Assembly: GCF_042242105.1 (NCBI RefSeq)
Contig: NC_092019.1
Location: forward strand, 14,696,328-14,760,327
Length of the DNA stretch: 64,000 nucleotides
Direction: 5' to 3'
From: Pempheris klunzingeri
Taxonomy: Eukaryota > Chordata > Actinopteri > Acropomatiformes > Pempheridae
Every line of letters starts with the position of its first letter. Within the stretch, counting starts at the first letter, position 1. Of this stretch, positions 19,205-31,900 are shown piece by piece. Under the pieces are notes generated by a model, which saw only the letters and a list, made by a program, of their open reading frames with translations, had not been told where the DNA came from and did no database searches. Both the position numbers and the translations under genes were made by a program.

Positions 19205-20790
19205 CAGCTCCTCAAACACACATTTGAGACTCAAGTGAAGAACTTTCATTGAAATGACAAGAGAGGCACTCTGATACCAACACCTCTGTCATTGTTGGAG
19301 GCTGCCGTTGATGGCTGTGATCGCCTTGTCGGACACTTATGGTTCAGTTTTTACTAAGAGAAAAAGATATTTAACAATTTCCTCTACCCCAGTTTACATC
19401 ACCATTAGATTTTCCTTGGATCCAACTGCATGAAAGAATCTCCTCCTGTGAAATGACACATCCTCTCTCTGCCACTACCGAGGGAACTTTTTTCAATTAT
19501 GGTTAAGCCTCAAAGCCTTGCTCAATGGACGCTGCAGAAACCTGGTCAGATTGGATTAGACCTACAATGACCTCCGCATACACTACAACAAGTACATTTA
19601 CAATGTCGTTTACATGCACACAAATCCTGTTGTGAGTATTTGGTATTTAGTGGCAGGAAACAGAATAATGTGTTTACATGTGTCGCATGAGTGTGATCAT
19701 TCGAAAACCACTGTTTACATTTTTTTGGACAGTAATCAGATTTATCCCCACGCCCCCTTCAACCCCAGCCTTCCACGTGCTATTGTAAACAAATGTGCAT
19801 GGCTTAGATCATCAACTTTCCTGTCTGGCCAGCCTTATTTTATGAATCACAATTTCAGCAACCACTTTGGTATTGCAGTTGATTTTTGCCAAAAGGAGAT
19901 GGTTTCTTCCAACACTGCTTTCCAACATGATGTGACTTTCCCTATTTGGGATCATTTCCCTGCACATGTGCATGCCTAAAAAGAGAAGAAAACTCCAAGA
20001 AACCCAGTTAAGGGTTTACATGGCCAAGTGATCAGATTCCTTGAGGGTTAAATCCTCTTAACCAACCTGATGACGCTTGCAGTTACTATTTTCTTTATAA
20101 GAACACTTTATCGAATGCGTAGATGGGAACTACTCACTAGATTGTTTTAAAATTTTCTTACCTTATTCTGTTGTTGTTTTCTCCTCCTTCTTCTGCTGCA
20201 GTCACTAAGTAGCCTTGGTATTTATTTACACTGAGGATATATGATGCAACGCGGATGTTTCAAATCTCATCAGAAGACACGAAAATGAAGCATTCTGTGA
20301 AATATAGAAACACCTTTCTTAGCTCTTCCTAATAATCATCTATAATTGTAAATTTCTTAAATGTTGCTTTGTTTTGACATGTCATGGCTTAAAGTGAGAT
20401 CATTTAAGAACTGTGAAGACTGAAGAAAAGGAATAGAAATGAATCTGTTCTCCTTTGGCTCATGACACACAGCTCCATTTTTGTCACCTTGATTTCTCAT
20501 ACTAGACATAGAAGAAAAAGACACTGTTAACATCAATGCTCGTGTCCAAGTTGCCATCTTGCTTTTGTATTTATTTCATCACTGTTTTAAGTCTAAAACT
20601 AAATAAAATCTATGAGAACCAGAGACATCTGCAGTGTGCTAGTTACACTATGGGATGTCCTCAGATGGTTTGATATTTTTTTAATGCCAGCCATGTATGG
20701 TTTTGTGTATATATTTCCTAATCGTATGCCTCAATGTGTTTTTGTAAGAGTTTTATTCATTTAATAAATAACTTTGATGAGTCATTGCTC
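19205..20790 (+). other. nradd: nradd 3' untranslated region with two poly(A) signals
   Basis: AATAAA occurs at 20,602-20,607 and again at 20,763-20,768, the second followed by a GT-rich stretch (TTGCTCTGTTGTTGTG). This gives a 3' UTR of about 1.4-1.6 kb. A further AATAAA at 21,643-21,648 lies beyond a transposon remnant and is less likely to be used. Confidence 0.55.
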
Positions 20791-20854
20791 TGTTGTTGTG
20801 ACAGAAAGACTTCGAAGATTTCGTCATACGTAGGCTGATCTTTGTGCTGTAGAT

Positions 20855-21375
20855 CATTGCCTCTCAACCAGGGGTGTGTGCACCCCAGTGACTACTTCTG
20901 CGGTTACTTTTAAAGGTCGGTATTTGTGGAGAAGGTCAATTAATTGGAAAAAGTACAATAAATAGTAAATTTTAAGACAGACTGAAAACTAGTTTGTGCC
21001 TTGTCCCTTGTTAGCAAACTATTTGTCCATTGCTTTTATGGATAAGATAAATGGATAAACAGTAGACAGAGTTAGATTAAACTAATGGATGAACTGGCTA
21101 AAATATATGGGTAAATGTAATATATAAAAGTAATGTGTAACTATAAAATAGTTACCTTAAAGTAATGGATGAATGGTGAAATAGCAAAAAGTAAGAGATA
21201 AACGGTTTAAATATCAAAAAGTAACTAGCTGAAATAGTTTTAAGGAATTGATAAATTGTCTATATTGTCTAATATAACTATTAATAATGGATGGTAAAAA
21301 TGGTAGCTGGCTAATAGTTTGCTAGAAGTAATTCATAGATGAGGAGGGGTACTTGAGTCCATCTGATAGGGCTAA
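20855..21375. mobile_element. Degenerate MITE-like element with internal imperfect tandem units
   Basis: Left end CTCTCAACCAGGGGTGTGTG and right end GAGGAGGGGTACTTGAGTCC resemble ends of hAT-type elements. Between them about 30-bp units recur imperfectly (AGTAATGGATGAATGG, AGTAAGAGATAAACGG, AGTAACTAGCTGAAAT, AATTGATAAATTGTC). Assignment to hAT is by recall only. No transposase is present. Confidence 0.45.
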
Positions 21376-22395
21376 GAAAGAGCAAATGAGAAAACAAAAT
21401 TCTCAATAGTTTGACACACATGGTTTTATTTCTACGTATCTTTGTGTCATATCTCCCATAGGCTTTAGACAATTAGCCTTATTAGCCAACTGTGGCATAA
21501 AATCCAGCATTGCTTATGTTATTTGGATACTGTGTTATATGCTTTTATATTTATGTATGTTTTTATACCGAATTGCAAGTACCCTCTTTTTCATTGAAAT
21601 ATGGCTGACAACCACAGCCTTATATGCATGCCTGTCACTTACAATAAACTATAAAACCCACTTGATTGGTTTCATAGTGAGGACGTTTGCACATATATGA
21701 ATTTACTACCACTTACCAAGGGATTTAGTGTATAAGAGCATTTCCTATCCAAAACCCTGAGGGAGATCAGTTAAGAGGTATTTAATAATTTGAGGGTGAA
21801 ATGAAAATAACAGCTTCATCCAAAGTATTTTGGAGAAAAATTTCCTCTTTCTCACCGAGGTACAATCTGATTCCTGCTCTCTCTCTCTGCTCTGCTCTGA
21901 ACTCAAATCTGTTAATGATCTCTTTGCATTCAGTTTTAAGTGAGAGCAGGCATCTTGCTTGGCCTGGGGCAATGTTACATGCCGTCACACACTCCAGACG
22001 GGACTGCTTAACTGCGGTCTGGAGCACACAGGCATGGGGCTGCGGAATGTGCGTTCACTAGGAGGGGGGTTGGGACAGAGGAGAGAGAGGGGGGAAGCAC
22101 AGCAGTGCCTCTCTCCACTCGTCACGGGTCTCTCTATTTAGGGCAAACTGAATGTCTCTAATGAAGGCAGTCGATCACTTTGATTCCCTTTACTGGGGCC
22201 AAACATCTGGCTCAACACTGCTTATGTGCTGCAGTGGCATTCATGCCATGTGCACTCCTTATTAGAGGAGGGAGCCAATCTAAAATGGGATTGGGTGTGC
22301 ACTCAGCAGTTAATCATGTAACAGAGGTCACTCACATTTGCTGAGATCTGTTCGAATCTATTTAACTGACACCCAAGAGAACTCAGCACGGAAAC
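21376..22395. other. Intergenic between convergent nradd and setd2
   Basis: No gene recognised. Contains short CT-rich and AG-rich runs (21,868-21,892; 22,070-22,100) and no clear repeat. Confidence 0.6.
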
Positions 22396-22417
22396 GGATG
22401 TAATTTTACAAAAAAAG

Positions 22418-22423
22418 TTTATT
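22418..22423 (-). terminator. setd2: setd2 poly(A) signal
   Basis: AATAAA on the minus strand (TTTATT on plus). It is the distal canonical signal before the sequence turns intergenic and gives a 3' UTR of about 1.5 kb for setd2. Confidence 0.55.
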
Positions 22424-23956
22424 ATCTTTTAAAATGTTTGTACACTTGATATGACAATGTGCTTACACAATACTTACAGTAGAGTAAGGTGAAACTTGCT
22501 TTGTACATAGAAAAATAATAACAAAAACAAAAAAAGAAAACGTGAAAATCTCCCCCACCACTGAAATAAAATAGAGGGTTGTGAGTCAGTGGGGTCCTAA
22601 GTTTGACAGACTGATGTGGGAACTGCATCAGGAGGACATTATGTACACTTTCAATCATGAAATTATAGTCCTTTTACAAAGTTTATGCTTATTTAAACAT
22701 TCCCAAAACTATTATTCAATATATTCACATATAAAGCAATGTACATATGTTGGAACTTTATTTAATGCAATTTAATAGGCTGCAACAAACAGGTGACCTA
22801 ATGCTAATGAAACTACCTTGACAACCGTAAAAATGTTGATGATTAATAAGTGGAGCAATGCCAGCCGAACTGTCTAGGGTCTCACTAGGACATAAAATGA
22901 TGAAAAGAACCAGAACACACAAGATGTTTATAAACTGTTAAAACAACAACCTACAAAACTACAACCTTCATTTTTCAGCATTATTCCTGCAAGAGGAGGA
23001 AACGGGGCAACACACTGGGGGAGGGGTTGGACAGGAAATGATGAAAAATTGATACACAGCTAAACGGCACATCGAATATAGCATTCAAACCCTGCTCCCA
23101 TTATTATACATAAATTGATAAAAGACATGGAAATATTGATCACTTTCCCACTACCAACCTGCTGGTTATTGGCTGATCCCCAAGTGTATTTTGAGTAAAA
23201 ACTCATCCTGGTGAGGGCAGATTACATGAAGCAGGAGACATGGAAAATGTAGGAATTTCCATAAGGATACCACGCTGACCTCAGCCTACATCATGCATTC
23301 ATAAAACAACGGAGGCTCCAAAGTCTTGTGGTTACGAAGGCAGGGTTTGAGGAGTGGAAGCTTGGACCTCCACAGCCCAGTTAAAAGCAGCACCAGATAC
23401 AGAGTCAGTGGCAGGGGGTTTAAGAGTGCACAAGAAAAACAAAGTTTGGGGGGGGGGGACTGGACTGTCATAGAGCCATATTTAACAGTGGAAAGTAACA
23501 AAGAAACTTTGATATATATGATACCAAAAACTGATTCCTTTGATTAATCCTCATTCAGGGCTAGAAGAGTTTAAAAAGTGGAATTGAGGTGATCATCTCG
23601 GGAACATTTAAGAGCCACAAATGAAAAAGAAAAATGCTTAAAATCAAACAGTCATTGACAATGTTAGTCTTTGTAGCACCCCTCAGTGTCATCCTGCGCA
23701 AACACTGCACCTGGAGTTTCGGGTCGTTCGGCGTCACTCGAGGCTCCGTCATTCTCTAGAATGGGCCTCCTCCGATCCACGGGGCCTGGAGAGCTTCTTG
23801 GGCAGCAGTGCAAGTAGTCATAGTCATAAATACGCATGATAAACTACTTCACGGCTCAGGCTGGCCAGTACATACGTGACGAAGTGAATGGAAAAGGCAA
23901 ATCTGTGCTTCTCCTGTGTTAGCGCAGAGCAAGTGTAACATCTGTGGCCTCTGAGG
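22424..23956 (-). other. setd2: setd2 3' untranslated region
   Basis: Noncoding sequence downstream of the setd2 stop, up to the AATAAA at 22,418. Contains a G run (plus strand 23,449-23,458). No structured element recognised. Confidence 0.5.
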
Positions 23957-24865
23957 CTAGTACACTTCGGTGTCCTCCTTGGGCCTGTACACGGAGCCAA
24001 ATCTCTGCATGTACTTCTTGATGTACTCCTTGGTCTTGTGCTTCACATTCTCATTACACTCAAGGTCCTCAGGATTGTTGCAAGCTTTCAACTCCTTATT
24101 CATAACTCCGTGAGTTAGCTAGAGGAACAGGCAGAGATGAGGAGAGAGTTAGACATGTTTCTTGTCACCAGACTGCAGTAAATGATATAATTATAATGTA
24201 TATCTAAGTTGTGGTAGAGTGGTTGGATGGTTAATTCTCTTTTAGAGACTTTGCCCTTTATAATTTGAAACAATAAAATGCAATCTCTAAATGAGTGAAG
24301 CCCAACTCGTCTTTCTGTTTATTGTGCCCATGTTCTCAGAGTCCTGGTATGTCCGAGTGGCACTCAGTGCAAACCACTCCCTACATACACTATCCATGGA
24401 CCCATCAGGAACCAAGGAAAAACAGAATGCTGTCCTTTGAAGAGACGCTGGTTGAAAAGAGCTTTTGGAAAGGAATGAGTAAAACAAAAGAGAGGGAGAT
24501 AATAGTTTACATGTACAATGTGTTCTTATTCCTTCCAGAGGCACAATGCAAAAACATTTGGCTGCAGAATGAAATCGTGGGAGCTCAACTATTTAGTTCT
24601 GGTTTGAGGGAACTTTGAAAACTTTTCCTTTTAAGTTAAAAGCTGACCAATGCTTTCATTGTGCTCTGACCACGTAGAGGCCAAGGAAAGGTTCAAAGCT
24701 TCTCAGCATTTGTGGAAGTTCTAAGTGCATGTGTAAGCACCTTATTGTTTTATCTTACCTTTCTAGCCAGGTGTTTGAAGTCTTCTGTGTTGCTGATGCG
24801 TCCCAGTTTGCAGTCTGGCTTCCGATAAGGGTTTAGACATTGCACTATGAACTGGGACATCTTAG

Positions 24866-24909
<44 letters not shown>

Positions 24910-27448
24910 GTTAATAAGAGAAAATACTTTACTTCGGTAAACATGAAGAGGTTTGGAACATTGAAACATCTGGAGTTAAATAACATTACTGCAAACATTG
25001 TTTACAGAGACTGACTCACATCTTTGCGAAATGTCTCTTTACTCTTTTTAGCCAGTTCACTGGAAGTGTCTGCTTCAGCCGTCTTTGTGGAGAACTGTAA
25101 CAACAATACAGACGAGACCAATGAGATGATTAAATTACTTGTTTGCAAACAAATTCACAACACTTTTACATTAAACTCTTGGCTTTGCAAACGCAACTTG
25201 TCCTCTGATCCCCATCCAGTTCTTCTTTCATCTGTCTGTCAGACTATTGTGGAAGACAGCACTACCATGTATACATACTGACATAATCCAGCAAAGTAAG
25301 TTTCTACCTTTAAAGTCACAAGTGAAGCCCAACTCGTGCATTGGCTCAATCAAACATGGCAACTGGCTAGCAACAGTAGCTATCAAGGTCAGTGGGGCAT
25401 CAAACAGCACCTGCTCACGAGCTACTTGACACAAAGCAGGGATATCCTGCCAGGATGCTGCCTCTCTGGCCCCAGCCTTCAACAACAAAGGCAAGCAGGC
25501 AACAGCTGACTGCCTATACCCACAACAAAGTGGTGAGGATCAAATGCAAGCACAGCAGACACACACGTAGTGCCAGGGCCAGGAATCCAGAAATGGTGAA
25601 ATTGGACGCTTTACAAGTGCAGAACATGTGCTATAGTTTCAAGTGCTGGACGTGGACACCACCACTGTCTAAACACACGCTGGGAAATGGTCCATGACCT
25701 TGTAGCTGTTCTTGGCGGGAAATGTTGCATGGAAAATTTGGATGTCTCCATCTCAGTTTTTGATGCTTTTTTCAACTCTGTTACATCTTTTATAAAGAGA
25801 CAAAAAGGGACACTTGTGTAGTCAGACTATAATACAAGAGACCACAAATAAATGAATGCTGGGTCAACCAGATGGTTTCTATTATCCTCAAAGTCGGGAT
25901 GAAAATGAAGAGGGAAAACAAACGAGGCAGAGGAAGAAGAGATGAGCTGAGCCACCCCTCCCCTCACGGCCTTGAGGCTAAGGAACAGACAGCTGAGCAG
26001 GGGGTGGGGTGAGATGATTCTCTCTTCTAATTTTTTGTCTCCATGTAGATTCTGATGAAGCCATTTAACACGGAGGATTCATCGGCGAGGTCATAACACC
26101 CAGTGAATATGGTGTCATGCTGAGATGTTTTTTCCCTTGAGACACAGCTGAAAGTAATCACTGGTGCAGCATCTTCAATTACCACACGGAACAAACACTA
26201 TAATCATGTACGCGTCCAAGCACAAACTTTCTGGGAACCAAATGAAAAAGCGAAGAGGATACTTCCTCATCATCAAAAGTAGAAACATACATTGTCCTTT
26301 CCACTGTGTAGCTGTGATCAGAAAACACAGAAGTCTAGCACAGTTGCTACAGATATTTTACATTTCATAATGCGCTTTAAAGAAAAAAAAATCACTGCTG
26401 AATGCTCACCTTGGAAGGATTCTCATCATAAGTGGGTGTTCCCAAGTCCATCTCCGATTCATGGTCCACACTAGTGTTGTCACTGCTTCCTTCCCAGGTC
26501 GGAGGGTCCCACTGTGTTTGCCTAATGTGCAGAGGGAAATAATGTCAGATACAAATACATGCAGGAGGTTTCTAGAGGTACAAACACACACACACTTCAC
26601 AGACACACAGCAATACCAACCTTGTGGCAATATGGTAGTAGTAGATCTTGCCTTCAGGGTCCCGAGCCACTTTCCAGTTAGGAGGTAGGACGATAGTTTT
26701 GGGTTTGGGGGGCGAGGGAGGAGGCAGGTCTATCACATTGTTGGGTACAATCATTTCCTGGAGAGGAAAAGAAATACAAAATTAGTATTAGTAGTAAATT
26801 GATGTGGCTTCACTTTGAAGTACCTAGAATTTCTTGCAGATTTTAGGAGAAAGAACTTCAATTGCTTAAACTGCATTTTAAATGACAACTCTAGTTCTAC
26901 AACACACATGACTGCATTTTTTATTTACAAATGGAGCCCACTGAGCCATTTCCTTTATTTGTTTGAACTTCAGTCCCATCTTAAAAGGCACTTATATGAG
27001 ACAGGTCTTGGAGTTGCATTTTGCAGCTCTTAAGGGTTGCATAATTTAGTTGTATGCTACCCCCTTGTGGCCATGCAGACATAGAAAGAGGGTTGCCTCA
27101 CAGTCACATGTAGCAAAGCAGATTTCTAAAAATCTGCAAAAGTGGTCGCTGCCTGATAAAAGTCTTCAAAACAGTGAATCTTTAACGTGACCTCATGCTG
27201 CTCAAGAATATAAACAGCACTCAATGACATGATCAAATTTTCCCCTCCTTTTAAACCAAACTACCTTTCCTTCCTGAAATAATATCCTTTTAGATTTCAG
27301 TTATGAATTATCCGTCATTGTGTTATGTCTTGCCCCTTCATCCTCTTCCAAGTAAAGACACATTTTATGGTAGCTTTAACGTTATTCATCTGGCAGGGGC
27401 TAGCTGCAAATGTCTCTTCGCTCCATGTGCTTTGGAAAGTGGACAGAG

Positions 27449-27512
<64 letters not shown>

Positions 27513-28875
27513 TACCTGTTGGACAGTTTGGGATGTGACAATGGTGGTGACTGTGCCTGCCTGCTGCACCACTACTCCCTGCTGATGACCGGGATACACA
27601 GGCTGGCCATGCAGGTAGCTGGCTGTGGGTTCAGTGTACGCCTTCAGAAACACAAAGTACAGTCAGATCAGACAGTTACTCTGGACCAGTGTTTCCCAAT
27701 CCTGGTCTTGTGGGCATGTTTTTGATGTTTCCCCGCTCCAACAAACCTGATTTAATTGAATGGGTTGTTATCAGGCTTCTGCTTGATGATGAGCTGATCA
27801 TTTGATTCAGATGTGTTGGAGCAGGGAAACATCTAAAACACTCAGTGCAGTGGACCCCCAGGACCAAGATTGGGAAACACGGGTCTAGACATTCAAAAAT
27901 TGAGTATAATTGATTATTGTGTGGTTAGTGCTTGCGGCATTGTGTTGTAGTGTTCCATAATGGTTTAATACACATGTGCATGTTGCTATACTGTAAAGGA
28001 CAGTTTCCATTTAAAGCTGAAGATACTGCTGAAACACTAACACTGGTTGGGCATATAGTGTCTTCATTTCTTATGATTTTATAAAGTTTAATACAATTGT
28101 ACTAAAATTAAAATGGAAATGAGCTGTGCAGTCTCAAGGTAACATGACTGTTATAGGAACATATCAAGTCCAACAACAAGCATTTTCAATTGCTCCACCC
28201 CGAATATAAAATGGCTTTATAGCATAAAACAAATTCATCTATGCTTTTCAACATGCAAGAGAAAAATTAAGAAATCTTAAAGACCCAGGCAGAGAGCACC
28301 CTACCTGTATGACAGGAGTGTTGGCCTGAGGGTAGGCGGTGGGGATGCTGTAGATGGTTTGACACGGCTGGCCCTGGTAATAGATGGCCGTCTGTGTCTG
28401 AGCCTGTGTTGGAGCTGTGGCGTACTGCTGCGCAGGCTGTGTCTGCACAGTTACTGCCTGCTGAGTAGTGGGATCCCAGAGAGTGGTGTAGCTCTGCTGG
28501 CTCTGTACCTGAGGGGCCGCCTGGGCAGGTACAGAGAGTACAGCTACGCCTGCATCCTGGGTTGCTACAGTTGGCTGGGTGTACTGCTGGGGGGTGCCAG
28601 TGGCGAGGTTGGTGGTGGTGATGTGCTGAGAAAGATTAGAGACTGGAGTGGCCTGGGATGTGGAGGATGGAGAGGTCAGTCCCAGGTCTGAGAGAGGAGT
28701 CTGTTCATAGTTCAGGGTGGGCTCAACCGAAGGGGTGGGTAGCAATACTTTGCCTGCGTTGGGGTTGGTGGGATCTACAAAGGTCTGGATGGGATACCCT
28801 GGGGGGTAGGTGATGAAGCCAGGGCTGGAGGCATAGGCCAAAGCAGGGTCATAACCCAAAGTGTGGAGCTGCTGC

Positions 28876-28907
<32 letters not shown>

Positions 28908-31900
28908 TTGAAGCTGTTGTTGTTTTTGGGCTTCCCGCTGAGCAACCTCCTGTTCAAACAGCTTTCTACGCTCCTCTGTGGACAGCTTGTTGCGCTCCTT
29001 GCCACCAACCCTTGGTGTCTTGTTGTTGTTAGATGGGTCAAACCTTAAAAATCCAGAATACAAGACCATAGGTGAATGGTGAAACTTGAATGATGACAAT
29101 AATACACAACTGTACAAAGATTACGCTATGCTTGGAAGACATGATTCCTTTTACAAGAATTCTTACCGTTCCTCAGTGCGTCGGCTGCTCCTCTCGTAGG
29201 ATGAGGGTGGTGAAGTGGAGCGCCTCCTCCGTCTCTCAGCGCTGCGCGGAGTTTTATCACAGACTCGATCACGGTCCCGGTCACGATCTCTGTCTCTGTC
29301 TCTGTCTCTGTCCCTGTCCCTGTCCCTGTCTCTGTCCCTGTCCCTGTCTCGGTCTCGGTCCCTGTCCCTGTCTCTGTCTCTGTCCCTGTCTCTGTCTCTG
29401 TCCCAGTCTCGATCCCTGTCTCTGTCATAATCTCGGTCTCTGTCGCGCTCCCTCTCCTTCTCTCGCTCCCTTTCACGTTCTCGGCTACCAGAAGTAGTGC
29501 GTGGCGTCAAAGCTGTGTCTCGATCTCGGCTGCGATCTGTAAGAAAATGTACTTAGTCAAAGTCATTAGGGAAAAAGTCTAGGCCAAAAAAAACCAGTAT
29601 TAGATTAAACTTACCATTTGCTTCCTTTTCCACCTGACTCTTCTTTGGTATTCTGTACACCTCCTGAAAGGACAACCACAACTTTGACTTCATGCAATTT
29701 TAGCAGCATGCAAATATATTACAAACAGAGAAAAAAAAACAGAACTTACATTTTTATGCATGTTTGACAATGAAAAAAAAAAAGTGACTCTATTTGAGCT
29801 CACCTTCAGATCCTTCCAGCTTTCCAGAAGCCTGGCAGCCATGCCACTAATGTCCAAAACACTGAGTTGGGGCTCCTGACTCCTCTCACTCTCCACATCT
29901 GAGACACCTTCCTCTTCATCTTGAGAAGGAGTTCCTATCACTGATGGATCCACAGGGGTCGCTATCACCTCAGTGGACATACTGGCCTCCGGGGTCTCAG
30001 AGCTTGGGGCAGCGTCAGTGGTAGGTTCACCAGGTTGTGCCTCACCTACAGGAGGCGGTTTCTCAGCCTCTAGTGTCTCTGCTTGGGCCTCCATATTCTC
30101 TGAAGGCTGCTCGGGTGGAAGATCAGCAATATCTATTTGGATGGACTGATTGTCTGGCTCGAGAACTTTAGTGGTGGGCTGGTCTCCTTCCAGTTCAGCC
30201 TTTTCTGTCACTGACTGACTAGACTGTTCCTCCCCACTCTCTAGATCTGCACTTTGCTCTTTTGGCCCCTCAAGTTCAACTGTCTGACCCTCACTCGTGT
30301 CCTCTTTGATCTCAATGTCCTTCTCCAAATCCAACTCCATTTTTTCTTTTATCTCCTCAGTTTGAGGTTGGTGTTGATTGCTTGAATCCATCCCTGTCTC
30401 TTCCTGTTTCTCCTCCTCTTTTACCGACTCTTCCATCGTTCCTTTTGTTGGATCTGTAGCTTCACACACTGGGTCAGCCTTCAACTGTTTGCCACCAGAA
30501 AGCCCTGCATGTGAAGAGTCATCTTCTTCTTCATCCTCCTCCTCCTCCTCTTCCTCCTTCCCATCAGATGCTTTGCTAGCATCAGAGAGTGCACTGTCCA
30601 GACTGTTTTCACTGATGATTTTAAGGCGGCGGTACACAGCAGGCTTAGAGGTGTCACCGTCCAGCTCTGGTCCCAGTTTGGTGGAGGAACCATCAGGAGT
30701 GTTGAGGGGTGTTTGAGCACGGGAGGTGTTTTCACTGGAGTAGCCGTCCATCTCAGCAGGCTGAGGGAGAATTTTTGTCTGAGCCCATCTCTGAATGAAG
30801 GTCAGGACTCTGCTCTCCTCTAACATGTTCTTAGTAGAAATAGGCAGCACAGCCAAGGTCTTCATAATCTGCACATAGAATGATAGATAATCAGCAAATG
30901 GTTGTCTGCTTTCATAATTACCTGTTATTTCAGGGGAATGTTACAGCATTATTAAGGTGTTAATACAAAAATGATAAAGTATATCACCTCTAACTGAAGT
31001 TTGACGTTATTGGCACTATTGCCTTTGGCTTCAGAAAGCTCCACCATGAAGATCCACAGCAATGACAATCCATGATGGTCCAGGAACTGCTTCAGACATG
31101 ATGGATTTTGAGTATCCTGTGCAACACAAACAAAACCTGTAAGGTACAGCAAAGGATAAAACAAATAACCACAATATAATGAAGGCATCAATAGCTCTGG
31201 TCATACTTGTATGAGCTTGAGGCAAATGAGTTTCTGCTCCATGGTTTCCACTCGGACCATTAGTCTGCAGAGAGACACCACCTGTTTCTCATCGTACAGG
31301 CCTTCTCCATTCTCCAGTAACGCCTCCAGCTCCTCATCAACCTGAAGAAGTGATGTCATCAAAAATTTTCCTTAGAGAAATTTGCATGGAGACATTTTAG
31401 CTGGTATATACATAACAGAGCTAACATCATGTTGGATTTAAAAAAATCTAATTCACTAAGTTATTGTGGAATTTATAGAAGAGTAACCACATTAACTTAA
31501 CTGCCAGCCTAGTGTAAGCCAACGACAAGACACACTTTTGACTGAAAGAACTGACCGTCGTCAGAGCACTCTTTCGGCTGCGGTCTTTCTTCATCTTCCC
31601 TCCAGCTGCTCGAACACTAACTCTGTTCTCCCCACCCAGGAAACCTCTGCAGCTGGGTGCTCCACAGAAGCATTTCTGTGCTTCTTTACTGTTGGAAAAA
31701 AAAAACAAAAAAGAAAAACAAAAGTTAAAGGTCACCACAGCTAAACCATCAGTTAAGTGGTTAAATAAATAACTGTTCTTAATGAACATGTATGTGAGCA
31801 TATCTATCATATCTATGTTTTCAGACATGTAGCAAAATACAAGTGTGAGGGAAAAATCAAAGAAAAAAATGCAGCGAAACAGTACCCATATCTCTGGAAC

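Noticed and set aside
24295-24618. 107-codon plus-strand frame in a setd2 intron
   Set aside because: No recognisable domain, no splice context or start support; likely chance.
28863-29048. Poly-Leu plus-strand frame resembling a TM segment
   Set aside because: Antisense of the CAG repeat in setd2.
29090-29497. Cys/Leu/Pro-rich or Ser/Arg/Leu-rich plus-strand frames
   Set aside because: Shadows of the hexamer repeat that codes the Arg-Asp tract on the minus strand.
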